A program made the translations under genes and the position numbers. From the NCBI GenBank assembly GCA_902760955.1, contig CACWIG010000001.1, positions 31,918 through 95,917 on the forward strand: a DNA stretch of 64,000 bases. The letters run 5' to 3'. Positions 35,642-43,221 of the stretch are shown piece after piece (position 1 is the stretch's first letter; each line of letters begins with the position of its first letter). The stretch comes from an uncultured Ruminococcus sp. GTDB lineage: Bacteria; Bacillota; Clostridia; Monoglobales; Monoglobaceae. Under the pieces are notes generated by a model. The model worked only from the letters and a program-made list of their open reading frames with translations, was not told the DNA's origin and did no database searches.

Positions 35642-36157
35642 GTGGTGGATATTAATCAAATTACTGAGCTTGTTAGAAGTGCTATGGCAGGTGAAAATAA
35701 CTTAGCCCACACAACTGCACACAAAAGCGATGCAAAGGAAAACCCATTGGGGGTGACCTTGACAACAGCAAAAAAGCTTTCTGAGGCAGTTATGGAAAGA
35801 GCGGCAGAAATCGGCGTAAAGGCAGTATGTGCCGTTGTCAACAGCGGCGCAAGACCTGTTTTGGTTGAATGTGCTGATGACTCTTTTATTGCAAGCTATG
35901 ATATTGCACTTAACAAAGCATATACTTCGGTATCACTTAAAATGAAGACCTCACAACTGTGTGAATTGGCACAGCCTAACGCACCGCTCTATGGTATACA
36001 ACATACCAATGAAGGTAAAATAGTCATTTTCGGCGGCGGTATTCCTCTTGTGAAAGACGGAAAGATAATAGGCGGCTTTGGGGTAAGCGGCGGTACAGCC
36101 GAACAGGACACTTATCTTGGAGATTATGCTGAAGAGGTTTTCAGCAAGTTACAATAA
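35642..36157 (+). CDS. GlcG/HbpS-like protein (PduO C-terminal type) with N-terminal targeting helix
   Basis: The GlcG/HbpS (haem-degrading, DUF336) fold covers residues ~38-171: VTLTTAKKLSEAVMERAAEI, AYTSVSLKM, GIPLVKDGKIIGGFGVSGG. In Pdu systems this fold is the C-terminal half of PduO. Its role in a B12-independent compartment is unknown. The first ~18 residues (DINQITELVRSAMAGENN) form an amphipathic helix followed by a polar linker, like an encapsulation peptide. It starts at a GTG; the tandem GTG at 35645 is equally plausible from GGAGTG spacing. Confidence 0.82.
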   Translation: MVDINQITELVRSAMAGENNLAHTTAHKSDAKENPLGVTLTTAKKLSEAVMERAAEIGVKAVCAVVNSGARPVLVECADDSFIASYDIALNKAYTSVSLKMKTSQLCELAQPNAPLYGIQHTNEGKIVIFGGGIPLVKDGKIIGGFGVSGGTAEQDTYLGDYAEEVFSKLQ

Positions 36158-36188
36158 AATGTCCGACAAAAATGACATTTATGTCGGA
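36158..36188 (+). promoter_or_regulatory. Overlapping alternative hairpins before the alcohol dehydrogenase
   Basis: AAATGTC (36158-36164) can pair with GACATTT (36174-36180), or TCCGACA (36162-36168) with TGTCGGA (36182-36188). The two stems share bases and exclude each other. No T-run follows, so control of translation or mRNA processing is more likely than termination. Confidence 0.5.
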
Positions 36189-36208
36189 AAGGATGGTACT
36201 TACAGACT

Positions 36209-37399
36209 ATGAATGAAAAAAATATTGAACAAATAGTAAAACAAGTCTTGGCACAAATGGGCAGCGGTACTCCTGCACCTTCGCAGAGCGGTCCCGTTCC
36301 CGAAAAGGCAAGAGTTGCAATGCTGACAGAGCTTGAACATTACGAGATTAAGGAATATCCAATCCCACCTCTCGGTGATGATGATATTCTTGTAAAGGTT
36401 GAAGGCTGCGGCGTATGCGGTACAGATGCACACGAATTTAAGCGTGACCCCTTTGGACTTATTCCTGTTGCACTTGGCCACGAGGGTACAGGCGAGATAG
36501 TTAAGATGGGTAAGAATGTAAAGGTTGACAGTGCAGGCAAGCCTTTAAAGGTTGGCGACAAGGTTGTAACCTGTATGATATTCAAGGATAATCCTGATAT
36601 CACAATGTACGACTTAAACAAGCAGAACGTAGGCGGTGCTGATGTATACGGACTTCTCCCTGATGATGACATTCACTTAAACGGCTGGTTCTCAGATTAC
36701 ATATTTGTAAGAGGCGGTTCAACGATATTTAATGTATCAGACCTGGACTTGGACTCAAGAATATTAATTGAACCGTGTGCTGTTTTGGTTCACGCTGTTG
36801 AGAGAGCAAAGTCAACAGGTATACTTAGATTTAACAGCCGTGTTGCCGTTCAGGGTTGCGGACCTATCGGTCTTATCTGTATTGCGGTTTTGCGTACAAT
36901 GGGTATTGAAAACATCGTTGCAATCGACGGCGAAGAACAGCGTCTTGAATTTGCAAAGAAGATGGGCGCTACCAATACTGTAAACTTTATGAACCACAAG
37001 GGCATAGACGCACTTACAGATGCGGTTAAAGACGCATTTGGCGGATATCTTGCAGATTTTGCTTTCCAATGCACAGGTTCACCTGTGGCTCACAGCAATA
37101 TCTATAAGTTTATCAGAAACGCAGGCGGTCTTTGCGAATTGGGATTTTTCATTAACGGCGGCGACGCTACAATTAATCCCCACTTTGATATCTGTTCAAA
37201 GGAAATCACAACTGTCGGTTCTTGGGTTTACACCCTGCGTGATTACGCAACAACATTTGATTTTCTCAAGAGGGCAAAGGCAATAGGTTTGCCAATGAGC
37301 GAGCTTATTACTCACAAGTTCCCGCTTGATAAAATAAACGAAGCACATCAGACTAACCTCAACAAAGAGGGTATCAAGATTGCTATCGTAAACCAATAA
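36209..37399 (+). CDS. Zinc-type (MDR) alcohol dehydrogenase with N-terminal encapsulation peptide
   Basis: This medium-chain dehydrogenase/reductase (396 residues) is the only alcohol dehydrogenase in the locus. It probably reduces propionaldehyde to propanol, or lactaldehyde to propanediol, recycling NADH. It has catalytic-zinc residues GCGVCGTDAHE and GHEGTGEIV and the Rossmann motif VQGCGPIGL. The usual four-Cys structural zinc loop is absent. The start NEKNIEQIVKQVLAQMG and the Pro/Ser linker are extra to the family and look like a targeting helix. Typical Pdu compartments use an iron-type enzyme (PduQ) here. Confidence 0.87.
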   Translation: MNEKNIEQIVKQVLAQMGSGTPAPSQSGPVPEKARVAMLTELEHYEIKEYPIPPLGDDDILVKVEGCGVCGTDAHEFKRDPFGLIPVALGHEGTGEIVKMGKNVKVDSAGKPLKVGDKVVTCMIFKDNPDITMYDLNKQNVGGADVYGLLPDDDIHLNGWFSDYIFVRGGSTIFNVSDLDLDSRILIEPCAVLVHAVERAKSTGILRFNSRVAVQGCGPIGLICIAVLRTMGIENIVAIDGEEQRLEFAKKMGATNTVNFMNHKGIDALTDAVKDAFGGYLADFAFQCTGSPVAHSNIYKFIRNAGGLCELGFFINGGDATINPHFDICSKEITTVGSWVYTLRDYATTFDFLKRAKAIGLPMSELITHKFPLDKINEAHQTNLNKEGIKIAIVNQ

Positions 37400-37444
37400 T
37401 TTTTGTAAATAATTAAACTAATTTTATATAGGAGGTACATACAA

Positions 37445-37723
37445 ATGGCACAAGAAGCTTTAGGTATGATTGAAACAAGAGGATTGGTAGCTGCAATCGA
37501 AGCAGCTGATGCAATGGTAAAGGCAGCAGAGGTTGTTCTTATCGGAACTGAGAAAATCGGTTCAGGCTTGGTAAGTGTTATGGTTCGCGGTGATGTTGGT
37601 GCTGTTAAAGCCGCTGTTGAAGTAGGCGGTGCTAACGCTTCAAGACTTGGTGAACTTGTTGCTACACACGTTATTCCAAGACCTCACAGTGATGTTGAGA
37701 AAATTTTACCAACTCTTAAATAG
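37445..37723 (+). CDS. BMC-H shell protein (PduA-like), copy 1
   Basis: This is a hexagonal shell tile of 92 residues with one BMC domain: [20 protein letters not shown], then [20 protein letters not shown], then [11 protein letters not shown] and [13 protein letters not shown]. It has an AGGAGG ribosome-binding site. The next gene is a near-duplicate at both protein and DNA level, pointing to a recent tandem duplication. Confidence 0.95.
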   Translation: MAQEALGMIETRGLVAAIEAADAMVKAAEVVLIGTEKIGSGLVSVMVRGDVGAVKAAVEVGGANASRLGELVATHVIPRPHSDVEKILPTLK

Positions 37724-37737
37724 TCAGGGTGATTTAG

Positions 37738-38145
37738 ATGGCTGTAAGAAAAACAAATGGGGGTTCAAGGTCTGCAACAAAGACTAAGAGTGCTCCCGTA
37801 GAAAAACCCGTTGTAAAAGCGGAAACACAGGCAGAAAAGCCTGTAATAAAAAAGGAGGAAATAAGAATGGCACAGGAAGCTTTAGGAATGATTGAAACAA
37901 GAGGATTGGTAGCTGCAATCGAAGCGGCTGACTCAATGCTCAAGGCTGCAAACGTAGTGCTTGTGGGAACTGAGAAAATCGGTTCAGGTTTGGTAAGCGT
38001 TATGGTTCGCGGTGATGTTGGCGCTGTAAAATCTGCTGTTGAAGTAGGCAGTGCAAACGCTGCTAAGCTTGGTGAGCTCGTTGCTACACACGTAATTCCG
38101 AGACCTCACAATGATGTTGAAAAGATTTTGCCTACCCTTAAATAA
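37738..38145 (+). CDS. BMC-H shell protein, copy 2, with optional 43-residue N-terminal tail
   Basis: The BMC domain ([15 protein letters not shown]...) nearly repeats copy 1. Two starts look usable. The ATG at 37738, behind AGGGTGAT, gives 135 residues with a Lys/Ala/Pro/Glu-rich tail (residues 1-43, e.g. [19 protein letters not shown]). The internal ATG at 37867, behind a perfect AGGAGG, gives a 92-residue plain tile. The strong internal site inside an open frame suggests dual translation products, though the upstream part could simply be a decaying linker. The extended start is reported here. Confidence 0.85.
   Translation: MAVRKTNGGSRSATKTKSAPVEKPVVKAETQAEKPVIKKEEIRMAQEALGMIETRGLVAAIEAADSMLKAANVVLVGTEKIGSGLVSVMVRGDVGAVKSAVEVGSANAAKLGELVATHVIPRPHNDVEKILPTLK
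37851..37869 (+). promoter_or_regulatory. Strong internal ribosome-binding site in BMC-H copy 2
   Basis: AAAGGAGGAAATAAGA followed by ATG (37867-37869) lies inside the open frame that starts at 37738. It is as strong as any ribosome-binding site in the operon and would yield the short tile. Confidence 0.75.
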
Positions 38146-38158
38146 TAAGGCAAAACGC

Positions 38159-38197
38159 GTTCATACCGTGCGGACATACGTCCGCACGGCGATGAAC
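38159..38197 (+). promoter_or_regulatory. Strong intercistronic hairpin between BMC-H and BMC-P genes
   Basis: CCGTGCGGAC (38166-38175) / GTCCGCACGG (38180-38189) is a perfect 10-bp GC-rich stem with an ATAC loop. GTTCAT/ATGAAC extends it after a short internal loop. No T-run follows. It may stabilise the upstream mRNA, so that the hexamer tiles are made in excess over the pentamer vertices, or mark a processing site. Confidence 0.8.
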
Positions 38198-38214
38198 TTG
38201 AACGGAGGATAGAA

Positions 38215-38478
38215 ATGATTATAGCAAAGGTTACGGGAAGTGTAGTATCTACCCGAAAAAATGAAAAGCTTGTGGGAAGCAAGTTTATGATTGTAGAGCC
38301 TTTGGGCGAACAAAGTTCATCACTTGTTGCCATTGATGATGTGGGTGCAGGCATAGGCGAATATGTCCTTGTTGCCACAGGAAGTGCGGCAAGAATTGGC
38401 TGTGGGGTGGAAAATTCACCCGTTGACGCGGCTATTGTCGGTATTATAGACGACGGAAAAGAGATATTTGAAAAATAG
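38215..38478 (+). CDS. BMC-P vertex protein (EutN/CcmL type)
   Basis: This pentameric protein caps the vertices of the polyhedral shell (87 residues). It is typical EutN/CcmL: MIIAKVTGSVVSTRKNEKLVG, then FMIVEPLG, then AIDDVGAGIGEYVLVATGSAAR and VDAAIVGIID. It has a GGAGG ribosome-binding site after the strong hairpin. Confidence 0.95.
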   Translation: MIIAKVTGSVVSTRKNEKLVGSKFMIVEPLGEQSSSLVAIDDVGAGIGEYVLVATGSAARIGCGVENSPVDAAIVGIIDDGKEIFEK

Positions 38479-38511
38479 ATTTAATTGATAACAGAAGGGG
38501 GCGCAGTAAAA

Positions 38512-39852
38512 TTGAATATTGAAGAATTGGCGAACCTCTTAAGAGAAAATGGTGTAGTAGGTGCAGGCGGAGCAGGGTTTCCTTCCTATGCCAAGCTGAA
38601 CAGCGATGCAGACACCATCATTCTTAACTGTGCAGAATGTGAGCCTGTTTTAAAGCTCCATAGGCAAGTGCTTGAAAAGTATGCCTATGAGATTGTATCA
38701 ACCTTTGCGGAGATTGCAAAAGCGGTTGAGGCAAAAAAAGCAATTGTTGCGGTTAAGAAGTCATACAAAGGTGCTGTTGAGGCGGTTAAAGCCGTCTTGA
38801 AGGACTATAATAAAGTTGAAATCAAATACTTGCCTGAGGTATATCCTTCGGGCGATGAAGTGTTTACTATATATGAAGTGACAGGCAGAGTCGTACCACC
38901 TGGGAAAATTCCTATCTCTGTTGGCGTTACGGTGTTTAACGTAGAAACGGTGTACAATATTTATAAAGCAATACATAATGGCGAACCTGTAACGCAAAAA
39001 TTTATTACTGTTGCAGGTGAGGTCAAAAACCCAAAGACAGTATATGTTCCCTTGGGAATGACTTTTAAAGAGGTTATTGAGTTGGCAGGGGGAATTACCA
39101 CATCTGACTATGCGTTGATAAACGGCGGTCCTATGATGGGACGTGAAGCGAGCATATACGATACAGTTACTAAGACAACGAATGCTATTTTGGTATTACC
39201 CCAAAATCATTATATTATACAGAGAAAAAATGCAAACACCAATATAGATATGAAACGTGCAATGAGCGCGTGCTGTCAGTGCAGAATGTGTACTGATTTG
39301 TGTCCGAGAAATCTCCTTGGGCATCCCATAGTGCCCAGCGAGTTTATGCACGCCGCATCAAGTGGAACAATAAGAGATATCAAACCATTGATAAATACTG
39401 CTTTCTGTTCAAGCTGTGGCTTGTGTGAGTTATATTCCTGCGGACAGGGATTATCGCCCAGAACTCTTATTACGGAGTACAAGGGAGAATTGAAAAAGCA
39501 AGGGATACTTCCTGACAGAGATATCAAGATAGCACCTGTTTCAAAGATGAGGAAGTACAGAGGCGTTTCAAAAGAGAGATTGACAGCAAGAATAGGACTT
39601 GCTAAGTACGAGACACCTGCACCCCTTGATACGGCTGAGGTAAAAGTAAATGAGTACAAAATTGCACTAAGTCAGCACATAGGTGCACCTGCAGTTGCAA
39701 GTGTCAGGGTTGGCGACAAAGTAAAAAAATATCAGGTAATCGGAAAAGCAAGAGAAGCTGCACTTTCAGTCAATATACATTCGCCGTCAGATGGCGAGGT
39801 AATTGCGGTTAGCGAAAGTCAGATTACTATACGACAGGAGGGCGGAAGATGA
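38512..39852 (+). CDS. pduS: PduS/RnfC-like flavin iron-sulfur oxidoreductase
   Basis: This is the electron-transfer protein of metabolosomes; in Pdu systems PduS binds FMN and two [4Fe-4S] clusters and passes electrons across the shell. Of its ~446 residues, GVVGAGGAGFPSYAKL starts the flavin/NADH domain. A SLBB-like domain follows, then two cluster motifs: CCQCRMCTDLCPR and CSSCGLCELYSC. The C terminus is a barrel-sandwich (biotinyl-like) domain, as in RnfC. The best start is the TTG at 38512, about 10 nt after GGGGG. A TTG nine codons upstream is possible. Its stop overlaps the pduT-like start (ATGA). Confidence 0.9.
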   Translation: MNIEELANLLRENGVVGAGGAGFPSYAKLNSDADTIILNCAECEPVLKLHRQVLEKYAYEIVSTFAEIAKAVEAKKAIVAVKKSYKGAVEAVKAVLKDYNKVEIKYLPEVYPSGDEVFTIYEVTGRVVPPGKIPISVGVTVFNVETVYNIYKAIHNGEPVTQKFITVAGEVKNPKTVYVPLGMTFKEVIELAGGITTSDYALINGGPMMGREASIYDTVTKTTNAILVLPQNHYIIQRKNANTNIDMKRAMSACCQCRMCTDLCPRNLLGHPIVPSEFMHAASSGTIRDIKPLINTAFCSSCGLCELYSCGQGLSPRTLITEYKGELKKQGILPDRDIKIAPVSKMRKYRGVSKERLTARIGLAKYETPAPLDTAEVKVNEYKIALSQHIGAPAVASVRVGDKVKKYQVIGKAREAALSVNIHSPSDGEVIAVSESQITIRQEGGR

Positions 39853-40397
39853 GTAAGGCAATAGGTATGGCTGAATATCAGACAGTATCTACAGGTATTG
39901 AGGCGGCAGATTTGATGGTAAAAACAGCGGATGTAGATGTTATCGAGGCTCAGGTAGTATGCCCGGGAAAATATATAATTATTATCACAGGTGAATTAAG
40001 TGCTGTCAAGGCATCTGTTGATGCCGCATCCCTGAAATTCGGCACAAAACAGATTGACAGCTTTGTTCTGGGAAATCCCGATGAATCTATTTTCCCTGCG
40101 ATTTACGGCGTAAACGAGATTGAAAATAAAAAAGCACTTGGTGTATTAGAAACCTACTCTTGTGCGGCAATGATTGTGGCTGCTGATACGGCTGCAAAGA
40201 CCGCAGATGTTCAGTTGATAGAAATGCGATTGGCAAGAGGTATGTGCGGTAAGTCGTATATGCTGATTACAGGTGAGGTTGCGGCAATTAAGGCGGCAAT
40301 CGAAAGAGCGGAGGTTGCGGCAGGCGACAAGGGTATGTTCCTTGACAGCTCTGTTATTGCAAACCCTGACGACAAGTTGTGGGAAACGGTTATGTAG
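39849..40397 (+). CDS. pduT: Tandem-BMC shell protein, PduT type with cluster cysteine
   Basis: This trimeric tile (182 residues) has two BMC domains. Cys38 in VVCPGKY is at the same position as the PduT cysteine that holds a [4Fe-4S] cluster at the trimer axis, suggesting an electron conduit through the shell. Overlap with the PduS-like gene supports a PduS-PduT relay. The C-terminal domain contains ALGVLETYSCAAMIVAADTA. Confidence 0.92.
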   Translation: MSKAIGMAEYQTVSTGIEAADLMVKTADVDVIEAQVVCPGKYIIIITGELSAVKASVDAASLKFGTKQIDSFVLGNPDESIFPAIYGVNEIENKKALGVLETYSCAAMIVAADTAAKTADVQLIEMRLARGMCGKSYMLITGEVAAIKAAIERAEVAAGDKGMFLDSSVIANPDDKLWETVM

Positions 40398-40436
40398 ACA
40401 TATTTGAAAACATATGTATATGCAGGAGGATTAAAA

Positions 40437-41828
40437 ATGATAGTTGATGAAAAATACATAAATGAGATAGTTGCAAATGTAGTAAGCTCAATGAAGGAAG
40501 TCGAGAGAGCACCAAAGCAAAAGGGTGTTTTTGATACAATGACAGAGGCTCTTGAGGCTGTAAGCAAGGCATATAAGCAGTTCCGTGGTTATTCTGTGGC
40601 TCAGAGAGAAAAAATGATTTCCCGCATCAGAGAACTGACCCTTGAAGAAGCTGAAAATTTAGCCGTTCTCGGTGTCGAAGAAACAGGAATGGGCAGAGTT
40701 GCAGATAAGATTATCAAGCATCAGCTTGTTGCAAACAAGACCCCTGGAACAGAAGATTTAAAGCCATCTGTTATGACAGGTGACGACGGTTTGACATTGA
40801 TTGAGCCTGCTCCCTTTGGTGTTATAGGAAGCATCACTCCGTCTACCAATCCCAGCGAAACAGTTATTTGTAACTCTATGGGTATGATAGCAGGCGGAAA
40901 TGCGGTTGTATTTAACCCTCATCCTAACGCTTGTAAAACTGCAAATTATGCGGTAGACCTTGTAAACAGAGCAATTTTAGAGGCAGGCGGTCCTGAAAAT
41001 CTTGTTGTATCTGTTAAAAAGCCAACCCGTGAAAGCTCAAACGAAATGATGGCATCTCCCATTGTTCGTATGTTGGTTGCAACAGGCGGTCCCGGTGTTG
41101 TTAAGGCACTTTTGTCATCAGGCAAAAAGGCGATAGGTGCAGGTGCAGGTAACCCACCTGTAATCGTTGATGATACTGCTGATATTGAAAAGGCAGGTGC
41201 AGATATTGTAGCAGGTGCAAGCTTTGACAATAACTTGCCTTGTATTGCTGAAAAAGAATGTTTTGTTTTCCGTAATGTTGCAGACGAGTTGATTGCAAGT
41301 ATGCAAAAGAACGGTGCATATTTAATCAAGGGAGCAGAGATTGATAAGCTGGTTAAGCTCTGCTTGATTGAAAAGAACGGAAAATACTCTATAAATAAAG
41401 ATTGGGTAGGCAAAGATGCGTCTTTATTCTTAAAGGCTATCGGTATTGATGCTGACCCGAGATTGATTATTTGTGAAGTTCCAAACGAGCATCCGTTTGT
41501 TCAGGTTGAGATGATGATGCCTGTATTGGGTATTGTAAGAGTAAAGGATATTGATGAGGCGATTGAACTTGCAGTTGCCGCAGAGCACGGAAACAGACAT
41601 TCGGCTCATATCCACTCTAAGAATATTGATAACTTAACAAACTTTGCAAAGGCTGTTGAAACAACAATATTTGTAAAGAACGCGCCGTCTTATGCAGGAA
41701 TAGGAGCAGGCGGTGAGGGATACACAACCTTTACTATTGCAGGGCCTACAGGTGAAGGTCTTACAGCGGCACATTCATTCTGCCGTCAAAGACGTTGTGT
41801 AATGGTTGACAATCTGCATATTGTTTAA
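40437..41828 (+). CDS. pduP: CoA-acylating propionaldehyde dehydrogenase (PduP type)
   Basis: This oxidises propionaldehyde to propionyl-CoA with NAD+ inside the compartment (463 residues). The catalytic Cys lies in FDNNLPCIAEKE; GVIGSITPSTNPSET and ATGGPGVVKA are typical of the EutE/PduP family. The N terminus (VDEKYINEIVANVVSSMKEV) is an amphipathic encapsulation-peptide-like helix joined by a polar linker. The ATG at 40437 has AGGAGG 7 nt upstream; an open frame reaches 40404 without a site. Confidence 0.95.
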   Translation: MIVDEKYINEIVANVVSSMKEVERAPKQKGVFDTMTEALEAVSKAYKQFRGYSVAQREKMISRIRELTLEEAENLAVLGVEETGMGRVADKIIKHQLVANKTPGTEDLKPSVMTGDDGLTLIEPAPFGVIGSITPSTNPSETVICNSMGMIAGGNAVVFNPHPNACKTANYAVDLVNRAILEAGGPENLVVSVKKPTRESSNEMMASPIVRMLVATGGPGVVKALLSSGKKAIGAGAGNPPVIVDDTADIEKAGADIVAGASFDNNLPCIAEKECFVFRNVADELIASMQKNGAYLIKGAEIDKLVKLCLIEKNGKYSINKDWVGKDASLFLKAIGIDADPRLIICEVPNEHPFVQVEMMMPVLGIVRVKDIDEAIELAVAAEHGNRHSAHIHSKNIDNLTNFAKAVETTIFVKNAPSYAGIGAGGEGYTTFTIAGPTGEGLTAAHSFCRQRRCVMVDNLHIV

Positions 41829-41864
41829 TACAAAAGATTTTAGAATATAAAACGGAGCAAAAAT

Positions 41865-42527
41865 ATGAAAGCACTTGGAATGATAGAAGTTTATAGTTTT
41901 ACCACGGCGGTATGTGTCGCGGATATTGCGGCAAAGGCGGCAGATGTAAAAATTATTGCATTTGACAGAAACAGACCGCTCAGCCCTGATGTTCCTGCAC
42001 CGCTGGTAATGGTGGTGAAGATGGAGGGTGAGGTTGCCGCTGTCAGAGCCGCTGTTGAGGCAGGTGTGGAGTATGCCAAGAGTGAAAACAAATATATTGT
42101 TTCACACGTTATTGCAAGACCTGACGAACAGGCATCTTCAATGGCGTACCTTATGGATATAAATAAAGATAAGTTTAACAAAAAGCTGCCAAAATCATTT
42201 TTTGGTGTAGATTACCAGGTAAAAAATCCAAATGTTGCATTCGGCCTTTTGGAGATACAGGGACTTGTTGCATCTATCGAGGGGCTTGACTCTATGTTAA
42301 AGACAGCAGATGTTTCTCTTATTCACACGGAAAAACGTCTTGGCGGAAGACTTTGCACATTGATTATCAAGGGTGCTGTTTCTGCTGTTAAAGAGGCGGT
42401 AGCTGTAGGTGAGAACAAGGCAAGTGTGCTTGGAAAGGTATACGGCAGAGCCGTTATTGCCAACCCTCACGGAGAAATTGCGAAGTTTTTTGACTACAAT
42501 GGAGATATAACCGAGGGAAAGGATTGA
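41865..42527 (+). CDS. Tandem-BMC shell protein (second trimer type)
   Basis: This tandem BMC-domain protein (220 residues) is distinct from the PduT-like one. It starts KALGMIEVYSFTTAVCVADI and has a second domain, FGLLEIQGLVASIEGLDSML. The long insertion in the first domain (FDRNRPLSPDVPAPLVMV) and the inter-domain linker suggest a gated or pore-forming trimer. There is no conserved cluster Cys at the PduT position. It lies between pduP and pduL. Confidence 0.9.
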   Translation: MKALGMIEVYSFTTAVCVADIAAKAADVKIIAFDRNRPLSPDVPAPLVMVVKMEGEVAAVRAAVEAGVEYAKSENKYIVSHVIARPDEQASSMAYLMDINKDKFNKKLPKSFFGVDYQVKNPNVAFGLLEIQGLVASIEGLDSMLKTADVSLIHTEKRLGGRLCTLIIKGAVSAVKEAVAVGENKASVLGKVYGRAVIANPHGEIAKFFDYNGDITEGKD

Positions 42528-42534
42528 TTTCGTT

Positions 42535-43167
42535 ATGAATAAAAGTGTTGTTGAACAAGCTGTCAGAGCGGCGCTTGCTCAGGTGCAGGAAGATAATGAG
42601 CAGATTAAGGTCGGAGTTTCTCAACGTCATATTCATTTGTCAAGAGAGGATTTAGATACCCTTTTCGGTAAGGGATATGAACTCACCAAAAAGAAGACCT
42701 TGATGGGCAGAGAGTACGCATCTGCGGAGACGGTCACTTTGGTTGGACCATCACTTAAGTCTATTGAAAAGGTCAGAGTTTTGGGACCTGTGAGAGCCAA
42801 AACCCAGGTTGAAATTTCAAAAACAGATACATTTGTATTAAAAGTCAGTCCACCCGTGCGTCCGTCAGGCAAGGTTGAAGGCTCTGAAAAAATAGTTGTT
42901 GTCGGACCTAAAGGAAGTGTGTACTTAAAAGAGGGCGTTATAATCGCAAACAGACATATACACTTATCACCTGAGTACGCTGAAAAACACGGAATTAATG
43001 ACGGCGACTATGTTGACGTTATGATTGACAGCATTAAGCCCACTAAGTTCTATGATGTTCAAGTAAGGGTAAGAGACGATTTTAATACCGAAATGCATAT
43101 AGATACTGATGATGCAAATTCAGCGGGATTGAAAAACGGCGATATTGTAAGAATTATTAATAAATAA
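42535..43167 (+). CDS. pduL: Phosphate propanoyltransferase PduL
   Basis: This converts propionyl-CoA to propionyl-phosphate and recycles CoA inside the shell (210 residues). Both halves carry the zinc-binding motif: VGVSQRHIHLSRED and IIANRHIHLSPEYA. RVLGPVRAKTQVEIS and the C-terminal NTEMHIDTDDAN are also typical. The N-terminal helix NKSVVEQAVRAALAQVQED is the expected encapsulation peptide. The start ATG follows AAAGGATTG. No acetate/propionate kinase is seen in the window. Confidence 0.95.
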   Translation: MNKSVVEQAVRAALAQVQEDNEQIKVGVSQRHIHLSREDLDTLFGKGYELTKKKTLMGREYASAETVTLVGPSLKSIEKVRVLGPVRAKTQVEISKTDTFVLKVSPPVRPSGKVEGSEKIVVVGPKGSVYLKEGVIIANRHIHLSPEYAEKHGINDGDYVDVMIDSIKPTKFYDVQVRVRDDFNTEMHIDTDDANSAGLKNGDIVRIINK

Positions 43168-43187
43168 GTGCGGAGGCTTCCGCACTT
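43166..43187 (+). terminator. Hairpin after pduL
   Basis: AAGTGCGGA / TCCGCACTT is a 9-bp stem with a GGCT loop overlapping the pduL stop region. Only a weak AAACTTT follows, so it is an attenuating or stabilising hairpin rather than a full terminator ahead of the regulator gene. Confidence 0.55.
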
Positions 43188-43221
43188 AAACTTTATAAGC
43201 CTTGAAGGAGGCGATTAAGAT

